A stretch of 64,000 bases of DNA from Simiduia litorea (GCF_042853465.1 NZ_AP031497.1:3038001-3102000), one strand, 5' to 3'. Numbered from the stretch's first letter, positions 17,590-26,872 are shown. Numbers and translations: made by a program. Notes: generated by a model from the sequence alone, not told the origin.

Positions 17590-18585
17590 ATGGAATTGGT
17601 ATGTCCCGCGGGTAGCCTACCCGCTTTAACAGCCGCAGTAGAAAACGGCGCCGATGCGGTTTACATCGGCTTTAGCGATCAAACTAACGCTCGACATTTC
17701 AGCGGGCTTAATTTTACCGATGCCAAAGCGTTACAGGCACTGGCGCGTGTTCGAGCCCAAGGCAAACGCTTATTTGTGGCAATCAACACCTACGCCAACA
17801 GTAAAGATTTTCTACTTTGGCAGAAAGCCGTTGATCGGGCGGCCGATCTCGGTGCAGACGCGCTCATTCTCGCCGACATCGGCCTGATGGCCTATGCACG
17901 CAAACAGCACCCACATCTGCCGCTGCATTTATCCGTGCAGGGGTCGGCCACCAATATTGCGGCGCTGGATTTTTATGCCCAACAGTTTGGCATTAAGCGC
18001 GCGGTCTTGCCGCGGGTGTTATCGATCAAACAAGTGCAACAATTAGCTAAGGCCAGCCCCATGGAGTTGGAGGTGTTTGGCTTTGGCAGTTTATGCATTA
18101 TGGCCGAGGGTCGCTGCCATCTCAGCTCTTATGTTACTGGCGAGTCGCCAAATATGAACGGCGTGTGTTCACCGGCAAAAGCGGTGCAGTGGCAGCCAAC
18201 CGGTAGCGGTATGGATACGCGGTTAAATGGCGTGTTAATTGATCGCTTTGATCACACCGAAAGCGCTGGCTACCCCACCTTATGTAAGGGCCGTTTTAAC
18301 GTCGACAACAAGCTACACCACGCCCTAGAGGAACCGGTTAGCTTAAATACATTAAGCCTGTTACCGACCTTAAACAGCGCCGGAATAGCCGCTATTAAAC
18401 TGGAAGGCCGACAGCGAAGTCCGGCCTACGTCGCGCAAATTGTGCGCACGTGGCGCGAGGCCATAGACGCACTGTTAAAAGATCCAAGTCAATATAAAGT
18501 GCAACCGCAATGGTCGGCCTGCTTAGCCAAAAATTCTGAAGGCAAACAAACCACACTCGGCGCCTACGATCGCCCCTGGCAATAG
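17590..18585 (+). CDS. ubiU: UbiU, O2-independent ubiquinone hydroxylation protein (U32 family)
   Basis: 331 residues, the same length as the Escherichia coli protein. It starts MELVCPAGSLPAL and keeps ADAVYIGFSDQTNARHFSGLNF and VFGFGSLCIMAEGRCHLSSY. The four iron-sulfur cysteines are in SLCIMAEGRC, NGVCSPA and YPTLCKGR. UbiU forms a 4Fe-4S heterodimer with UbiV that hydroxylates the ubiquinone ring without O2 (established in E. coli). The ATG at 17590 is chosen because it aligns with known UbiU starts; a GTG three codons earlier is possible. ubiV begins 10 bp downstream. Confidence 0.94.
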   Translation: MELVCPAGSLPALTAAVENGADAVYIGFSDQTNARHFSGLNFTDAKALQALARVRAQGKRLFVAINTYANSKDFLLWQKAVDRAADLGADALILADIGLMAYARKQHPHLPLHLSVQGSATNIAALDFYAQQFGIKRAVLPRVLSIKQVQQLAKASPMELEVFGFGSLCIMAEGRCHLSSYVTGESPNMNGVCSPAKAVQWQPTGSGMDTRLNGVLIDRFDHTESAGYPTLCKGRFNVDNKLHHALEEPVSLNTLSLLPTLNSAGIAAIKLEGRQRSPAYVAQIVRTWREAIDALLKDPSQYKVQPQWSACLAKNSEGKQTTLGAYDRPWQ

Positions 18586-18595
18586 GAACATTGAC

Positions 18596-19465
18596 GTGCA
18601 ACTCACTCTCGGCCCCATTCAATACTACTGGCCTCGCAATGATATCCATAGCTTCTACGAAGCTATGCTCCATCAACCCATTGAGCGTATTTACCTTGGC
18701 GAAGTTGTGTGCGGCAAACGCCATGAACTCAGAGCCAATGATTGGATTGAACTCGCGCAACAACTGCAATCTTACTCGGAGAAGAGCATCGTGCTGTCGA
18801 CGCTAACGCTACTCGAGTCCAATGCTGATTTGAATTTAGTTAAACGCTTATGTGAAAACGATGGCTTATTAGTTGAAGCTAACGACATGTCTGCCGTGCA
18901 AATTCTATCGCAAGCGAAACTGCCATTTGTCTGCGGCTCGGCCATTAATATCTACAACCACCATACGCTCGAATATTTACAGTCCCTCGGCATGCAGCGT
19001 TGGGTGGTGCCCGTGGAGATGGGCAAACTACAATTGCAAACAATCATGCAAGCGCTAGACCATGAATTAGAGGTGGAGGTTTTCGCTTATGGCCACATGC
19101 CCCTAGCCTATTCCGCCCGCTGTTTTACCGCACGACATTTGAATATGGACAAAGACAGCTGCGGCTATCGCTGTATAGATTATCCACATGGGCTCGCGTT
19201 AAACACACAGGAAAATGAACATCTCTTCGTTATTAACGGCATACAAACGCTATCGGGCCAACCCGTAAATCTACTTTCCCACTGGCAAGATTTCGACAGC
19301 TGTAAAGTGACGGCGCTTCGGTTATCACCGCAATGGCAAGCTATGCAAGACATTATTCGCGCATTTGATGCGATTCGCTTAGATAACAAATCATCGCTTG
19401 AAGGCGGAGTAGACGGCTATTGGCTCAGCAAACCCGGGCTCGATATCATTGCTAAAGCCGGTTGA
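18596..19465 (+). CDS. ubiV: UbiV, O2-independent ubiquinone hydroxylation protein (U32 family)
   Basis: 289 residues with a GTG start. Typical UbiV features are LGPIQYYWPRNDIHSFYEAM, IYLGEVVCGKRHE, VEVFAYGHMPLAYSARCFTARH, and the cysteines of DKDSCGYRCIDYP that complete a 4Fe-4S site with the first cysteine near residue 39. It is the partner of UbiU. It is the last gene of the nrdJab-ubiTUV set. No clear terminator follows. In E. coli ubiTUV responds to oxygen through FNR; no FNR box was seen directly in front of these genes, so control probably comes from the nrdJ promoter. Confidence 0.93.
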   Translation: MQLTLGPIQYYWPRNDIHSFYEAMLHQPIERIYLGEVVCGKRHELRANDWIELAQQLQSYSEKSIVLSTLTLLESNADLNLVKRLCENDGLLVEANDMSAVQILSQAKLPFVCGSAINIYNHHTLEYLQSLGMQRWVVPVEMGKLQLQTIMQALDHELEVEVFAYGHMPLAYSARCFTARHLNMDKDSCGYRCIDYPHGLALNTQENEHLFVINGIQTLSGQPVNLLSHWQDFDSCKVTALRLSPQWQAMQDIIRAFDAIRLDNKSSLEGGVDGYWLSKPGLDIIAKAG

Positions 19466-19827
19466 GGATAGGCAGAAATAGGCACAATATCACCAACGTC
19501 AAACAGCGACTCAGGCGAGTAATATGTCGATGAACCGCACGTTGACCAGACCACCGCCAGATCAAAACCAGCGAAACTATCTTTACGGATAATAGCAACG
19601 TCCCTCACCTGCGCACTCGGTGCCCTCCTGCCGAAGGAAGGCTACTCGGTACAGACGCCAAAGATCGGGCCCTATTTACACCCCTCCAGCGCGCGAATTG
19701 AAACCGTGAGATTCCGATTGCCATATCGAAGGAGGTTAATTCGAAAAAAGTGCCGTACAATAGCCATCATTCCTAAGCACCCTCGATACTGCAGCAAGCA
19801 CAGATCGCATACCCACCAGGCCGAAAC
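19466..19827. other. Intergenic region after ubiV
   Basis: 362 bp without a convincing gene. A GTG-started frame of 63 codons on the minus strand (19608 to 19417) has a distant AGGAGGG but runs into the ubiV 3' end and resembles nothing I know. No terminator hairpin with a T-run is visible. Confidence 0.4.
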
Positions 19828-20421
19828 ATGAGCGACGACATCAATTACAAAAATAACCCCCTGCACGGCATTAGCCTTAAAAATATGCTGGTGGAACTGG
19901 TCGACCACTACGGCTTTGAAATTCTCTTTGCCTATTTATACATCAATTGTTTTAAAACCAACCCCAGTATCGACTCGAGCGTCAAGTTTCTTAAAAAGAC
20001 CGATTGGGCAAGAGAGAAAGTAGAAGCCTTTTATCTGTACGAATTTAAACATCTGCCCAGAGCCTCAGACGAACAATTTTTGCTACCTCCTAGAGATAGA
20101 ATTATCCCCGACGATCAACAGCCTGGCAGTCCCAAAGAGCTCAGCCTCGAGGACGCACAACGCCTGCGCGAAAAACGCGAGCGCAAAGCCTCTGAGCGCG
20201 GCCGAGGCGGCGATCATAGAATGGGTAAAAGCCAGCGCGATAACCGCAGCGGGAAACAGAATAAAAACAATACTGGCCCAAGAAATACCAGCGGCGATAG
20301 GTCAACTAGTGGCAAACCATGGCCACCCGGCGCTCGACACTCTTCGAGCCCCGCCGCAGACACCCCCTTTGACCCTTGGGCCCAAGCCAAAATAAAAAAT
20401 AAAGAAAGGCGTGATTCTTAA
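19828..20421 (+). CDS. VF530-family (DUF2132) DNA-binding protein with basic disordered tail
   Basis: 197 residues. Residues about 8-75 match the VF530/DUF2132 family: NNPLHGISLKNMLVELVDHYGFEILF, then NCFKTNPSIDSSVKFLKKTDWAREKVEAFYLY. Family members are usually only about 75-90 residues and bind DNA. Here a long tail follows, rich in Arg, Lys, Ser, Asn and Gly, predicted to be disordered and positively charged (LREKRERKASERGRGG and later). The tail may add nucleic-acid binding or condensation. It stands alone between ubiV and a convergent hydrolase gene. Confidence 0.82.
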   Translation: MSDDINYKNNPLHGISLKNMLVELVDHYGFEILFAYLYINCFKTNPSIDSSVKFLKKTDWAREKVEAFYLYEFKHLPRASDEQFLLPPRDRIIPDDQQPGSPKELSLEDAQRLREKRERKASERGRGGDHRMGKSQRDNRSGKQNKNNTGPRNTSGDRSTSGKPWPPGARHSSSPAADTPFDPWAQAKIKNKERRDS

Positions 20422-20555
20422 CGTTAACAAACTGCGAATTAGCGCTAAATAACGCCTAGACAACACAGGCACGGCAACGGAAGCCATGCGGCGGTGAATG
20501 TATGGTCAGGCTCGTTTATATTGCCGCCCTTTAACCTCTGCACCCAAATAGACAT

Positions 20556-22091
20556 TCACCAGCGTTTATCCTCTAACCTAAAACTGCCATGGATAGGTCG
20601 ACGGCTAGCGCCAGACTGCAGTTCGCTTACGGAGAAAACCAACAAAGACGTGGCTTTAACGTTAAGTGCTTTATCGGCGCCAGCCACTGTCGCTCCCGCT
20701 AAGTCGATACGACTCCCCTGAATGAGCGCGGCCTTTTTACCTTGAATCAATACATTCGTTCCCAACACGACGGATTCATCACTGCTAAAGCTACGCCCCT
20801 CGCTCACTAAACTCACATTTCTCAATTCCACTGAGCTGTGCGCAACGCTAAGACGTTCGGCGCTGACATTATCCAACAAAATGTTTTTACATCGGCTCAA
20901 TGAAACACGCCTATAGGCACCGGTGATAACTCGATTGCTACAATCTTTTAGCACCAGATCAGTGTTACCTATTGGAGCCGATGGCGGTTGATATCTATAC
21001 GCATCGTCAGCCGTGCCCTCAAGCCTGTTCAACAACCACGCATTAAACATAGGTGTGTGGCTAGCCATAGGCACATGAGCGGCATCGGGAAAAATACTCA
21101 ATTGCGCACCGGCAATTTTCTGCTCGAGTAAATAACCGGTGCGCAAAGGTGCCACGGTATCTTGAGCGCCCCAGAGAATGGCGGTTGGCACGGTGACCTG
21201 CGCAAATCGACGCGAAAAATCGGTTTGCACCAGCGCCAGTGCAGCATTGCTATTGGGCGACTGGCCAACAACGGCATCGCGTATTCGACGATTGCCAAGC
21301 ACGGCGGTTGGGTCACCCAGCAAACTTACGCGCTCGATCAAGGACTCGGCAAAATCTACCGCGCTCGCACTGGGTGATCGAATAATATCGGGTAGCTGTT
21401 CTAAGGGCACCGGCGCGGTGGCGAGCGATTTTACAAAGGCTGTGCGCTCGAGAATGCCCGCGGCATCAACTAACATAAGCTGGCGCAACTGTGGCCCTGG
21501 TGAGGGCGTTGCGCTTGGCATTTGGCTCGCTAAATACAAGCTTACTGCAGCGCCCATAGAATGCCCGACAAGGTGCACCTCGTCGTGCGCCAAATCAGCG
21601 ATAAGACCCGCGAGCACGGCAGCATAATTTTCCGGCGAGTATTCGCCAGAGGGTAACGCCGAGCGCCCAAAGCCGGGCAAATCTACCGCCAGTACATGAT
21701 AGCGAGCAGCCAGTGCGGGTATAACCGGTAGCCAATCAAGCATGCCGTTTTGTCCCAGCCCATGCACTAGCACGACGGTAGGACCGTGGTTAACCCCAGC
21801 TTCTAAAACTGCCATGGGTGAATGCCAAACGGCGTCTTGACGGTGGCTTAAACGCCACTGGTGGGCCTGCGCAGCTAACAACAACGGATCGGCGGGATCA
21901 AAGTTTGGGGTTTGGTAATCCGGCTCTTGATCATCCTGTTGCAGAAATTTTTGCTCTACAGCTTCACTCACCTCGTGCACGGCGTCTTTCGTCTTTTGCC
22001 ACCAGTTTTCTGCAAAAAGCAGAGAGGAAAATAAGGTTAGTGACGCGGCTGTAACAATAACGAAGGCGGTTTGCCGCACATGATTACCCAC
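20556..22091 (-). CDS. Secreted alpha/beta hydrolase with a beta-strand-rich C-terminal extension
   Basis: 511 residues. An N-terminal signal peptide (AFVIVTAASLTLFSSLLFA) leads to a linker, then an alpha/beta hydrolase fold at about residues 90-360: VVLVHGLGQNG oxyanion loop, nucleophile elbow VGHSMGAAVS, acid ILWGAQDTVAPL and histidine DAAHVPMASHTP. Residues about 375-511 form an unrelated tail with repeated short strands (VLKDCSNRVITGAYRRVSL, CKNILLDNVSAERLSV, VELRNVSLVSEG), reminiscent of a beta-helix. The fold is common in esterases and lipases; the substrate is unknown. Secretion plus a repeat tail suggests an envelope or extracellular role. Confidence 0.78.
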   Translation of the reverse strand: MGNHVRQTAFVIVTAASLTLFSSLLFAENWWQKTKDAVHEVSEAVEQKFLQQDDQEPDYQTPNFDPADPLLLAAQAHQWRLSHRQDAVWHSPMAVLEAGVNHGPTVVLVHGLGQNGMLDWLPVIPALAARYHVLAVDLPGFGRSALPSGEYSPENYAAVLAGLIADLAHDEVHLVGHSMGAAVSLYLASQMPSATPSPGPQLRQLMLVDAAGILERTAFVKSLATAPVPLEQLPDIIRSPSASAVDFAESLIERVSLLGDPTAVLGNRRIRDAVVGQSPNSNAALALVQTDFSRRFAQVTVPTAILWGAQDTVAPLRTGYLLEQKIAGAQLSIFPDAAHVPMASHTPMFNAWLLNRLEGTADDAYRYQPPSAPIGNTDLVLKDCSNRVITGAYRRVSLSRCKNILLDNVSAERLSVAHSSVELRNVSLVSEGRSFSSDESVVLGTNVLIQGKKAALIQGSRIDLAGATVAGADKALNVKATSLLVFSVSELQSGASRRPIHGSFRLEDKRW

Positions 22092-22205
22092 AAAAACTCC
22101 CTTTCTAAATAGACCTTACGTCAAACACTCGATAATACATTTTGGAAAAGTTGGTAACGCTAACACAAGCATCTAGCGCGCTCCGCCTTGTGGCGTGTAG
22201 AAAAA

Positions 22206-22925
22206 TTACTGCCCTAGGACATGCTTAACGAACGGAATAGTGAGTTTGCGCTTTTCCCGCAGACTCGCTTTATCTAACTGATCAAGTAACGTAAATATTT
22301 GATCGAGATCGCGTGGCACTCGCTGAATAATATAGTTCGCCACTTCATCGGTCAGCTGCAAGCCGCGCACCTCGGCGCGTTTTTGCAGAGCCACGGCTTT
22401 TTCATCATCGGTTAACAGTTGCAACTGACAACTCAAACCCCACTGCAAGCGCGATTTTAAATCCGCCAATTGAATGGATAAGTGCGCGGGGTTTTCGGCA
22501 CTGGTAATTAACAAGGGCACGCCGGCGTCGCGCAGCCGATTAAAAAGATGAAACAGCGCGCGCTCCCATTGCGGCATGCCAGCAATAGCGTGTACATCAT
22601 CCAAGCAAACCAAATCCAGATATTCCAAGCCGGCCAGCAAGCTATCGATAGCTTCCGTTTCAAACGCGTAGTCTCGCACTGAAAGCAGCGGTAGGTACTG
22701 AACTTGCAATCCCTGATTAGATGCCTCCACACACAGGGCCTGCGCTAAATGGCTACGCCCGACGCCGCCCCATAAGCAGACAAATTGCTCGCCCTCGCGC
22801 GACAATAAATTGCGCACAGCTTGCACGGCAAATGCATTGGGCGATTGAGCTGAGGTATAAAAATTGTCAAACTGGGCATCGTCGTTTAAACCGATACCCA
22901 GAGGCAGTTGCTGCGGTACAGACAT
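22206..22925 (-). CDS. hda: DnaA regulatory inactivator Hda
   Basis: 239 residues. AAA+ protein resembling DnaA domain III, start MSVPQQLPLGIGLND. Hda features are FVCLWGGVGRSHLAQAL (modified Walker A), YLDLVCLDDVHAIAG (Walker B), the sensor 1 region LLITSAENPA and arginine-containing RLQWGLSCQL. With the sliding clamp it promotes ATP hydrolysis by DnaA and prevents re-initiation. The ATG at 22925 follows TAAGG; the frame extends 8 codons further but would overlap the upstream gene. The order DUF2066-hda is common in related bacteria. Confidence 0.92.
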   Translation of the reverse strand: MSVPQQLPLGIGLNDDAQFDNFYTSAQSPNAFAVQAVRNLLSREGEQFVCLWGGVGRSHLAQALCVEASNQGLQVQYLPLLSVRDYAFETEAIDSLLAGLEYLDLVCLDDVHAIAGMPQWERALFHLFNRLRDAGVPLLITSAENPAHLSIQLADLKSRLQWGLSCQLQLLTDDEKAVALQKRAEVRGLQLTDEVANYIIQRVPRDLDQIFTLLDQLDKASLREKRKLTIPFVKHVLGQ

Positions 22926-22936
22926 GCAACGAAACC

Positions 22937-24019
22937 TTAGCGGTGCCAACGATAGATCAGCGGGTTGGTCTCAGAGCCATCGGGTGCAATCAAGCTTGGC
23001 ATCGGCACCAGCTTTTTATCGAGGTCAAAAGCCCGCTGTAAATGCGACAAATCGGACTCGGGATACAGTGCTATCCACAGGCTTTCGCCTTCCGCTTTTA
23101 TCAACTGAATCGAGCGCAGCGCTTCGTGATTTTCTAAATAGCTCAACATCTCTCGGTACTGATCGAAACTCTTCACCTCAGTAATATGCGCCATTAACTG
23201 GGTATTGGCTTCACGACCAGGCACGATGGCGTAGCGCGCGGCTAACTTATTTGCAATTTCATCGATCATCGGGGCCGCCAAGAGGGCTTCATTGTCACCG
23301 CGAGAGTCTAGCAGCTCTGAATTTTCACCGTCTAACCACTGCCAAACACCGCGTAGCTCACCACTGCTGGTACGGCTATAGCGTCCGACCACAATGACAT
23401 TCGGCTGATAGCGAAAAGAAGCCGTTTTTAACGTCTCTTGGCGAAATTGCCAGAGTTGATCGAGACTAATCGCCATTTGGTCTTCCAAATCCCACAGCGG
23501 AAACGTCAAGGGCAAGCCGCGACGCAAGGCTTCAGCGCGCAATTGCTCATGCACCTCGGCTTTGGTCACCACGGCGCGGCCCTCGGGCCACAGATCCTCC
23601 ACTAACCAAACCAATACACTCGGTCGATTTTCCGGCCAAATGGGCAGCTGTAATTTACGCAGTAATTTTTCAATGGCCACCTCGGAGAAGGTAAATACCA
23701 ACTCGAAGGCATCCACCTCTCTGCCATCTGCTTGCACCAGAGTTTGGCTGGAGCGGTTATACGCGAACTGCAACACGTAGTTTTGCGCCTGCCTTAAATA
23801 GCCAGCGAGTTCAGCACTTTCGGCGATTTGCGTATCGCCCGTTATCCGCACTAACAACTTGGCCATCGCTTGGCTTGCGGCTTCGTTGCGCTCTTTGGCT
23901 TGCTGGCTCGTCACTAAGGTGTTGACCTTATACAAATCAACCAATTGTTGGGCCATAGCGCCTTGAGGTGCACACAGCACCAGCATCAGTAAAAAAACGG
24001 CCGCCAAAACTGATCTCAT
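22937..24019 (-). CDS. DUF2066 domain protein, periplasmic
   Basis: 360 residues. A signal peptide (VLAAVFLLMLVLCAPQGAMAQ) is followed by the DUF2066 region: VDLYKVNTLVTSQQAKERNEAASQAMAKLLVRITGD, then VWLVEDLWPEGRAVV and the C-terminal HITEVKSFDQYREMLSYL. The function of the family is unknown. The gene lies directly upstream of hda on the same strand with an 11-bp gap, and is divergent from purM, a gene order conserved in Pseudomonas relatives. Confidence 0.85.
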   Translation of the reverse strand: MRSVLAAVFLLMLVLCAPQGAMAQQLVDLYKVNTLVTSQQAKERNEAASQAMAKLLVRITGDTQIAESAELAGYLRQAQNYVLQFAYNRSSQTLVQADGREVDAFELVFTFSEVAIEKLLRKLQLPIWPENRPSVLVWLVEDLWPEGRAVVTKAEVHEQLRAEALRRGLPLTFPLWDLEDQMAISLDQLWQFRQETLKTASFRYQPNVIVVGRYSRTSSGELRGVWQWLDGENSELLDSRGDNEALLAAPMIDEIANKLAARYAIVPGREANTQLMAHITEVKSFDQYREMLSYLENHEALRSIQLIKAEGESLWIALYPESDLSHLQRAFDLDKKLVPMPSLIAPDGSETNPLIYRWHR

Positions 24020-24113
24020 CTATGCCTCCAATCGGCAGGTCTAAAGCGCGCCATTGTAACAGCCTCGGCACGGCTTAACAGCGCAACAAATGGCGACTAA
24101 GCCTCAGGCTGAC

Positions 24114-24130
24114 AAGCCGGATACCGGCTT
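24114..24130. promoter_or_regulatory. 7-bp inverted repeat between DUF2066 gene and purM
   Basis: AAGCCGG-ATA-CCGGCTT lies in the 200-bp divergent promoter region. It has no T-run and both neighbours start away from it, so an operator is more likely than a terminator. A possible -10 for purM (TAGAAT, 24177-24182) lies downstream. Confidence 0.35.
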
Positions 24131-24221
24131 TGTGTGAAATTCAGGCAAAAGGCTGCCATCAGCCCCTACAAACTGCTAGAATGCTCGCCTTTTTTTCCAA
24201 CCCGATTTCCGGAAAGCGCCC

Positions 24222-25280
24222 ATGAGTACTGATAAGCCCCAAGCCCCGCAATCTTTAAGCTACAAAGACGCAGGTGTCGACATTGAAGCAGGTGATGCGT
24301 TAGTTGAACGCATTAAAAGTGTCGCTGCGCGCACCCGTCGCCCAGAGGTGATGGCAGGCTTAGGCGGTTTTGGCGCGCTGTGTGAAATTCCCGAGGGCTA
24401 TAAGCAGCCAGTCTTGGTCAGCGGCACCGACGGCGTGGGCACCAAATTGCGCCTGGCCATGGAATTGGACAACCACGACACCATTGGTGTCGACTTGGTG
24501 GCTATGTGTGTTAACGATCTGGTGGTTGCAGGCGCCGAGCCGCTATTTTTCCTCGACTACTATGCCACCGGCAAACTCAACGTCGATATCGCAGAAAAAG
24601 TCGTGATCGGCATTGGCGAAGGCTGTGATTTGGCCGGCTGCTCATTGGTAGGTGGTGAAACCGCCGAAATGCCAGGCATGTATGAAGGTGAAGACTACGA
24701 CCTCGCCGGCTTCTGTGTCGGTGTTGTCGAAAAGGCCGAGATAATTGATGGTAGCAAGGTGAAAGCCGGCAACCTATTGCTAGCCCTGCCTTCATCCGGC
24801 CCGCACTCAAACGGTTACTCGTTGATTCGCAAGATTATCGAGGTCAGCAATGCCGACCTCAATCAAGACCTAGACGGCAGCCCCATCAGCGAGCTATTAA
24901 TGGCGCCCACCCGTATTTACGTCAAAGCCTTGCTCAGCCTGATCAAGGGCTCGCAGGTGAACGCCATGGCCCACATCACTGGCGGCGGCATCACAGAAAA
25001 CATCCCACGGGTACTACCCAAAGGCACCAAGGCGGTGATCGACCTAGCCAGCTGGGATCTACCTCCGGTATTTAAATGGCTGCAAGCTAACGGCAACGTC
25101 GCCGCACGCGAAATGTTCCGCACCTTTAACTGTGGTGTCGGTATGGTGATTGCCATTCCAACCGAGTGTAAAGATGAGGCCCTGACGTTGCTGCGCAATG
25201 CCGGCGAACAACCGTTTATCATCGGCAATATTGCCGATGCCACTGCTGACGAGCCGCAGGTAGAGCTGAAAGGCTTGTAA
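24222..25280 (+). CDS. purM: Phosphoribosylformylglycinamidine cyclo-ligase PurM
   Basis: 352 residues, normal length. It catalyses the fifth step of purine synthesis (FGAM to AIR with ATP). Signatures are LSYKDAGVDIEAGD, the loop VSGTDGVGTKLRLA, DLVAMCVNDLVV, LVGGETAEMPGMY, PSSGPHSNGYSLIR and HITGGGITENIPRVLP. purN follows 2 bp later, a classic purMN operon. Confidence 0.97.
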   Translation: MSTDKPQAPQSLSYKDAGVDIEAGDALVERIKSVAARTRRPEVMAGLGGFGALCEIPEGYKQPVLVSGTDGVGTKLRLAMELDNHDTIGVDLVAMCVNDLVVAGAEPLFFLDYYATGKLNVDIAEKVVIGIGEGCDLAGCSLVGGETAEMPGMYEGEDYDLAGFCVGVVEKAEIIDGSKVKAGNLLLALPSSGPHSNGYSLIRKIIEVSNADLNQDLDGSPISELLMAPTRIYVKALLSLIKGSQVNAMAHITGGGITENIPRVLPKGTKAVIDLASWDLPPVFKWLQANGNVAAREMFRTFNCGVGMVIAIPTECKDEALTLLRNAGEQPFIIGNIADATADEPQVELKGL

Positions 25281-25282
25281 GT

Positions 25283-25939
25283 ATGAGCTCACTTCCTCGC
25301 GTTGTGGTGCTGCTGTCTGGCGGCGGCACCAACCTGCAAGCGCTTATCGATAGCGCCGCCACATCTGAACTGGGCGCGCAATTGGTTGGCGTTATTAGCA
25401 ATCGTCCGGCCGCCTTCGGCCTCGAGCGTGCGGCTAAGGCCGGCATTGCCACGCGTTTGCTCGATCACACTGCATTCGACAGTCGCGAGGCTTTCGACAC
25501 GGCCTTAATGGCTGAGATTGATCAGTTCCAACCAGACATAGTGGTGCTGGCCGGCTTTATGCGCATCCTCACGCCGGCCTTTACCGAGCACTACTTGGGA
25601 AAAATGTTGAACATTCACCCCTCGCTGTTGCCCAAGTTCCAAGGTTTGCACACGCATCAGCGCGCCATCGACGCAGGTGATAACTGTCACGGTGTTACCG
25701 TACACTTTGTCACGGCCGAACTAGATGGCGGCCCAGCGGCGATTCAAGCCATCGTGCCTATTGAACAACAGGACGATGCCGCCAGTCTCGCTCAGCGCGT
25801 GCAAGTGCAAGAACACATCATTTACCCAATGGCTGTGAACTGGTTAGCGTCAGGTCGGTTGCGCTACCAAGCGGGAAAAGCTTGGCTAGACGGATCGCCA
25901 CTGCCTGTACAAGGCTTCCAGATAGACAGCCGGCTCTGA
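25283..25939 (+). CDS. purN: Phosphoribosylglycinamide formyltransferase PurN
   Basis: 218 residues. It transfers a formyl group from 10-formyl-tetrahydrofolate to GAR. It shows VLLSGGGTNLQAL for phosphate binding, the catalytic NIHPSLLPKF (Asn and His) and HGVTVHFVTAELDGGP (Asp). Translation is probably coupled with purM. The DUF3108 gene follows after 12 bp. Confidence 0.96.
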   Translation: MSSLPRVVVLLSGGGTNLQALIDSAATSELGAQLVGVISNRPAAFGLERAAKAGIATRLLDHTAFDSREAFDTALMAEIDQFQPDIVVLAGFMRILTPAFTEHYLGKMLNIHPSLLPKFQGLHTHQRAIDAGDNCHGVTVHFVTAELDGGPAAIQAIVPIEQQDDAASLAQRVQVQEHIIYPMAVNWLASGRLRYQAGKAWLDGSPLPVQGFQIDSRL

Positions 25940-25951
25940 TAGGACGCAGGC

Positions 25952-26872
25952 ATGAAACTGGGCAACACCGTGGCACTGGCCACATTAATAGCACTTTGTA
26001 GCAGCACCGCACTCAATTCAGCGCTGGCGCAGCCCACCCTTAAAGGTGGCACCGCTCCCGCTGCCAACGCAACAGCCACACCAACGGTAAAGCCTGCGGA
26101 TATGGAGGCGGTCGACCCGCGCGCTACCGCGCTGGCGACAGGCCAACCAGAAACGCAACCGCAAGCTGACAACCCCGATAAAGACGCCGCGGCAAAAACG
26201 CTAGCCGTCGCGGTGCCATCGGCATTGCCTAAGCCATTCAAGGCCACCTACAAAACTAGGCTCTACGGCATCAATCTCACCGCCACCCGCGAACTCAAAC
26301 AACAGGAAGACGGGCGCTGGTTTTTGCGCTTTGACATCGATTCTTGGGTCGCCGAACTCAAAGAGCGCTCGTGGTTTGAATGGAATAGCGAGGGCCACGC
26401 TCTGACCCATCGCTACGAATACCATCGCTCGGGTTTGGCGCCCGATCGCGATGTAGTTATCGCCTTTAACTGGGACAAGCACCGCGTGGTCAACTCGCTC
26501 AACAGCGAGGAAGATTGGAGCATGACCATTCCAGATGGTACCCTCGACAAACTCAACGCCACTATGCAAATTCGCGCCGACTTAATTAACGGTCGCAAAG
26601 AGCTGTCTTACGACGTGGCCGATGGCGGTAAATTAAAAAACTTCAGCTTCTCCATTGAGCGCGAAGAAACCATCAAAACGCCCGTGGGCGAATTAGACAC
26701 AGTGGTTATTAAAACCATTCGAAAAAAGAAAAGCCGAGAAACCTACACTTATTTCGCTAAAGACTGGGATTATGTGTTGGTTCGCATCTCGCAAAAAGAA
26801 CCCAATGGCGACAGTGCTTCTGTGGATATTCAAGAAGGCTGGGTAGACGGCACCAAGATTGTCGGTCGCTAA
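25952..26872 (+). CDS. DUF3108 domain protein, exported
   Basis: 306 residues. A signal peptide ends near SALAQ; an Ala/Pro/Thr-rich linker of about 60 residues follows, then the DUF3108 domain from about residue 90: FKATYKTRLYGINLTATRELKQ, DGRWFLRFDI, WFEWNSEGHALTHRYEYHR, and IKTPVGELDTVVIKTIR. The function is unknown; it is probably a periplasmic beta-rich protein. The purM-purN-DUF3108 order is conserved in Pseudomonas-type genomes, which supports the taxonomic reading. Confidence 0.87.
   Translation: MKLGNTVALATLIALCSSTALNSALAQPTLKGGTAPAANATATPTVKPADMEAVDPRATALATGQPETQPQADNPDKDAAAKTLAVAVPSALPKPFKATYKTRLYGINLTATRELKQQEDGRWFLRFDIDSWVAELKERSWFEWNSEGHALTHRYEYHRSGLAPDRDVVIAFNWDKHRVVNSLNSEEDWSMTIPDGTLDKLNATMQIRADLINGRKELSYDVADGGKLKNFSFSIEREETIKTPVGELDTVVIKTIRKKKSRETYTYFAKDWDYVLVRISQKEPNGDSASVDIQEGWVDGTKIVGR

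Noticed and set aside
19417..19608. 63-codon minus-strand frame with a GTG start after AGGAGGG
   Set aside because: The Shine-Dalgarno-like site is too far (about 12 bases), the frame runs into the ubiV coding end, and the protein resembles nothing known. Could be a remnant.
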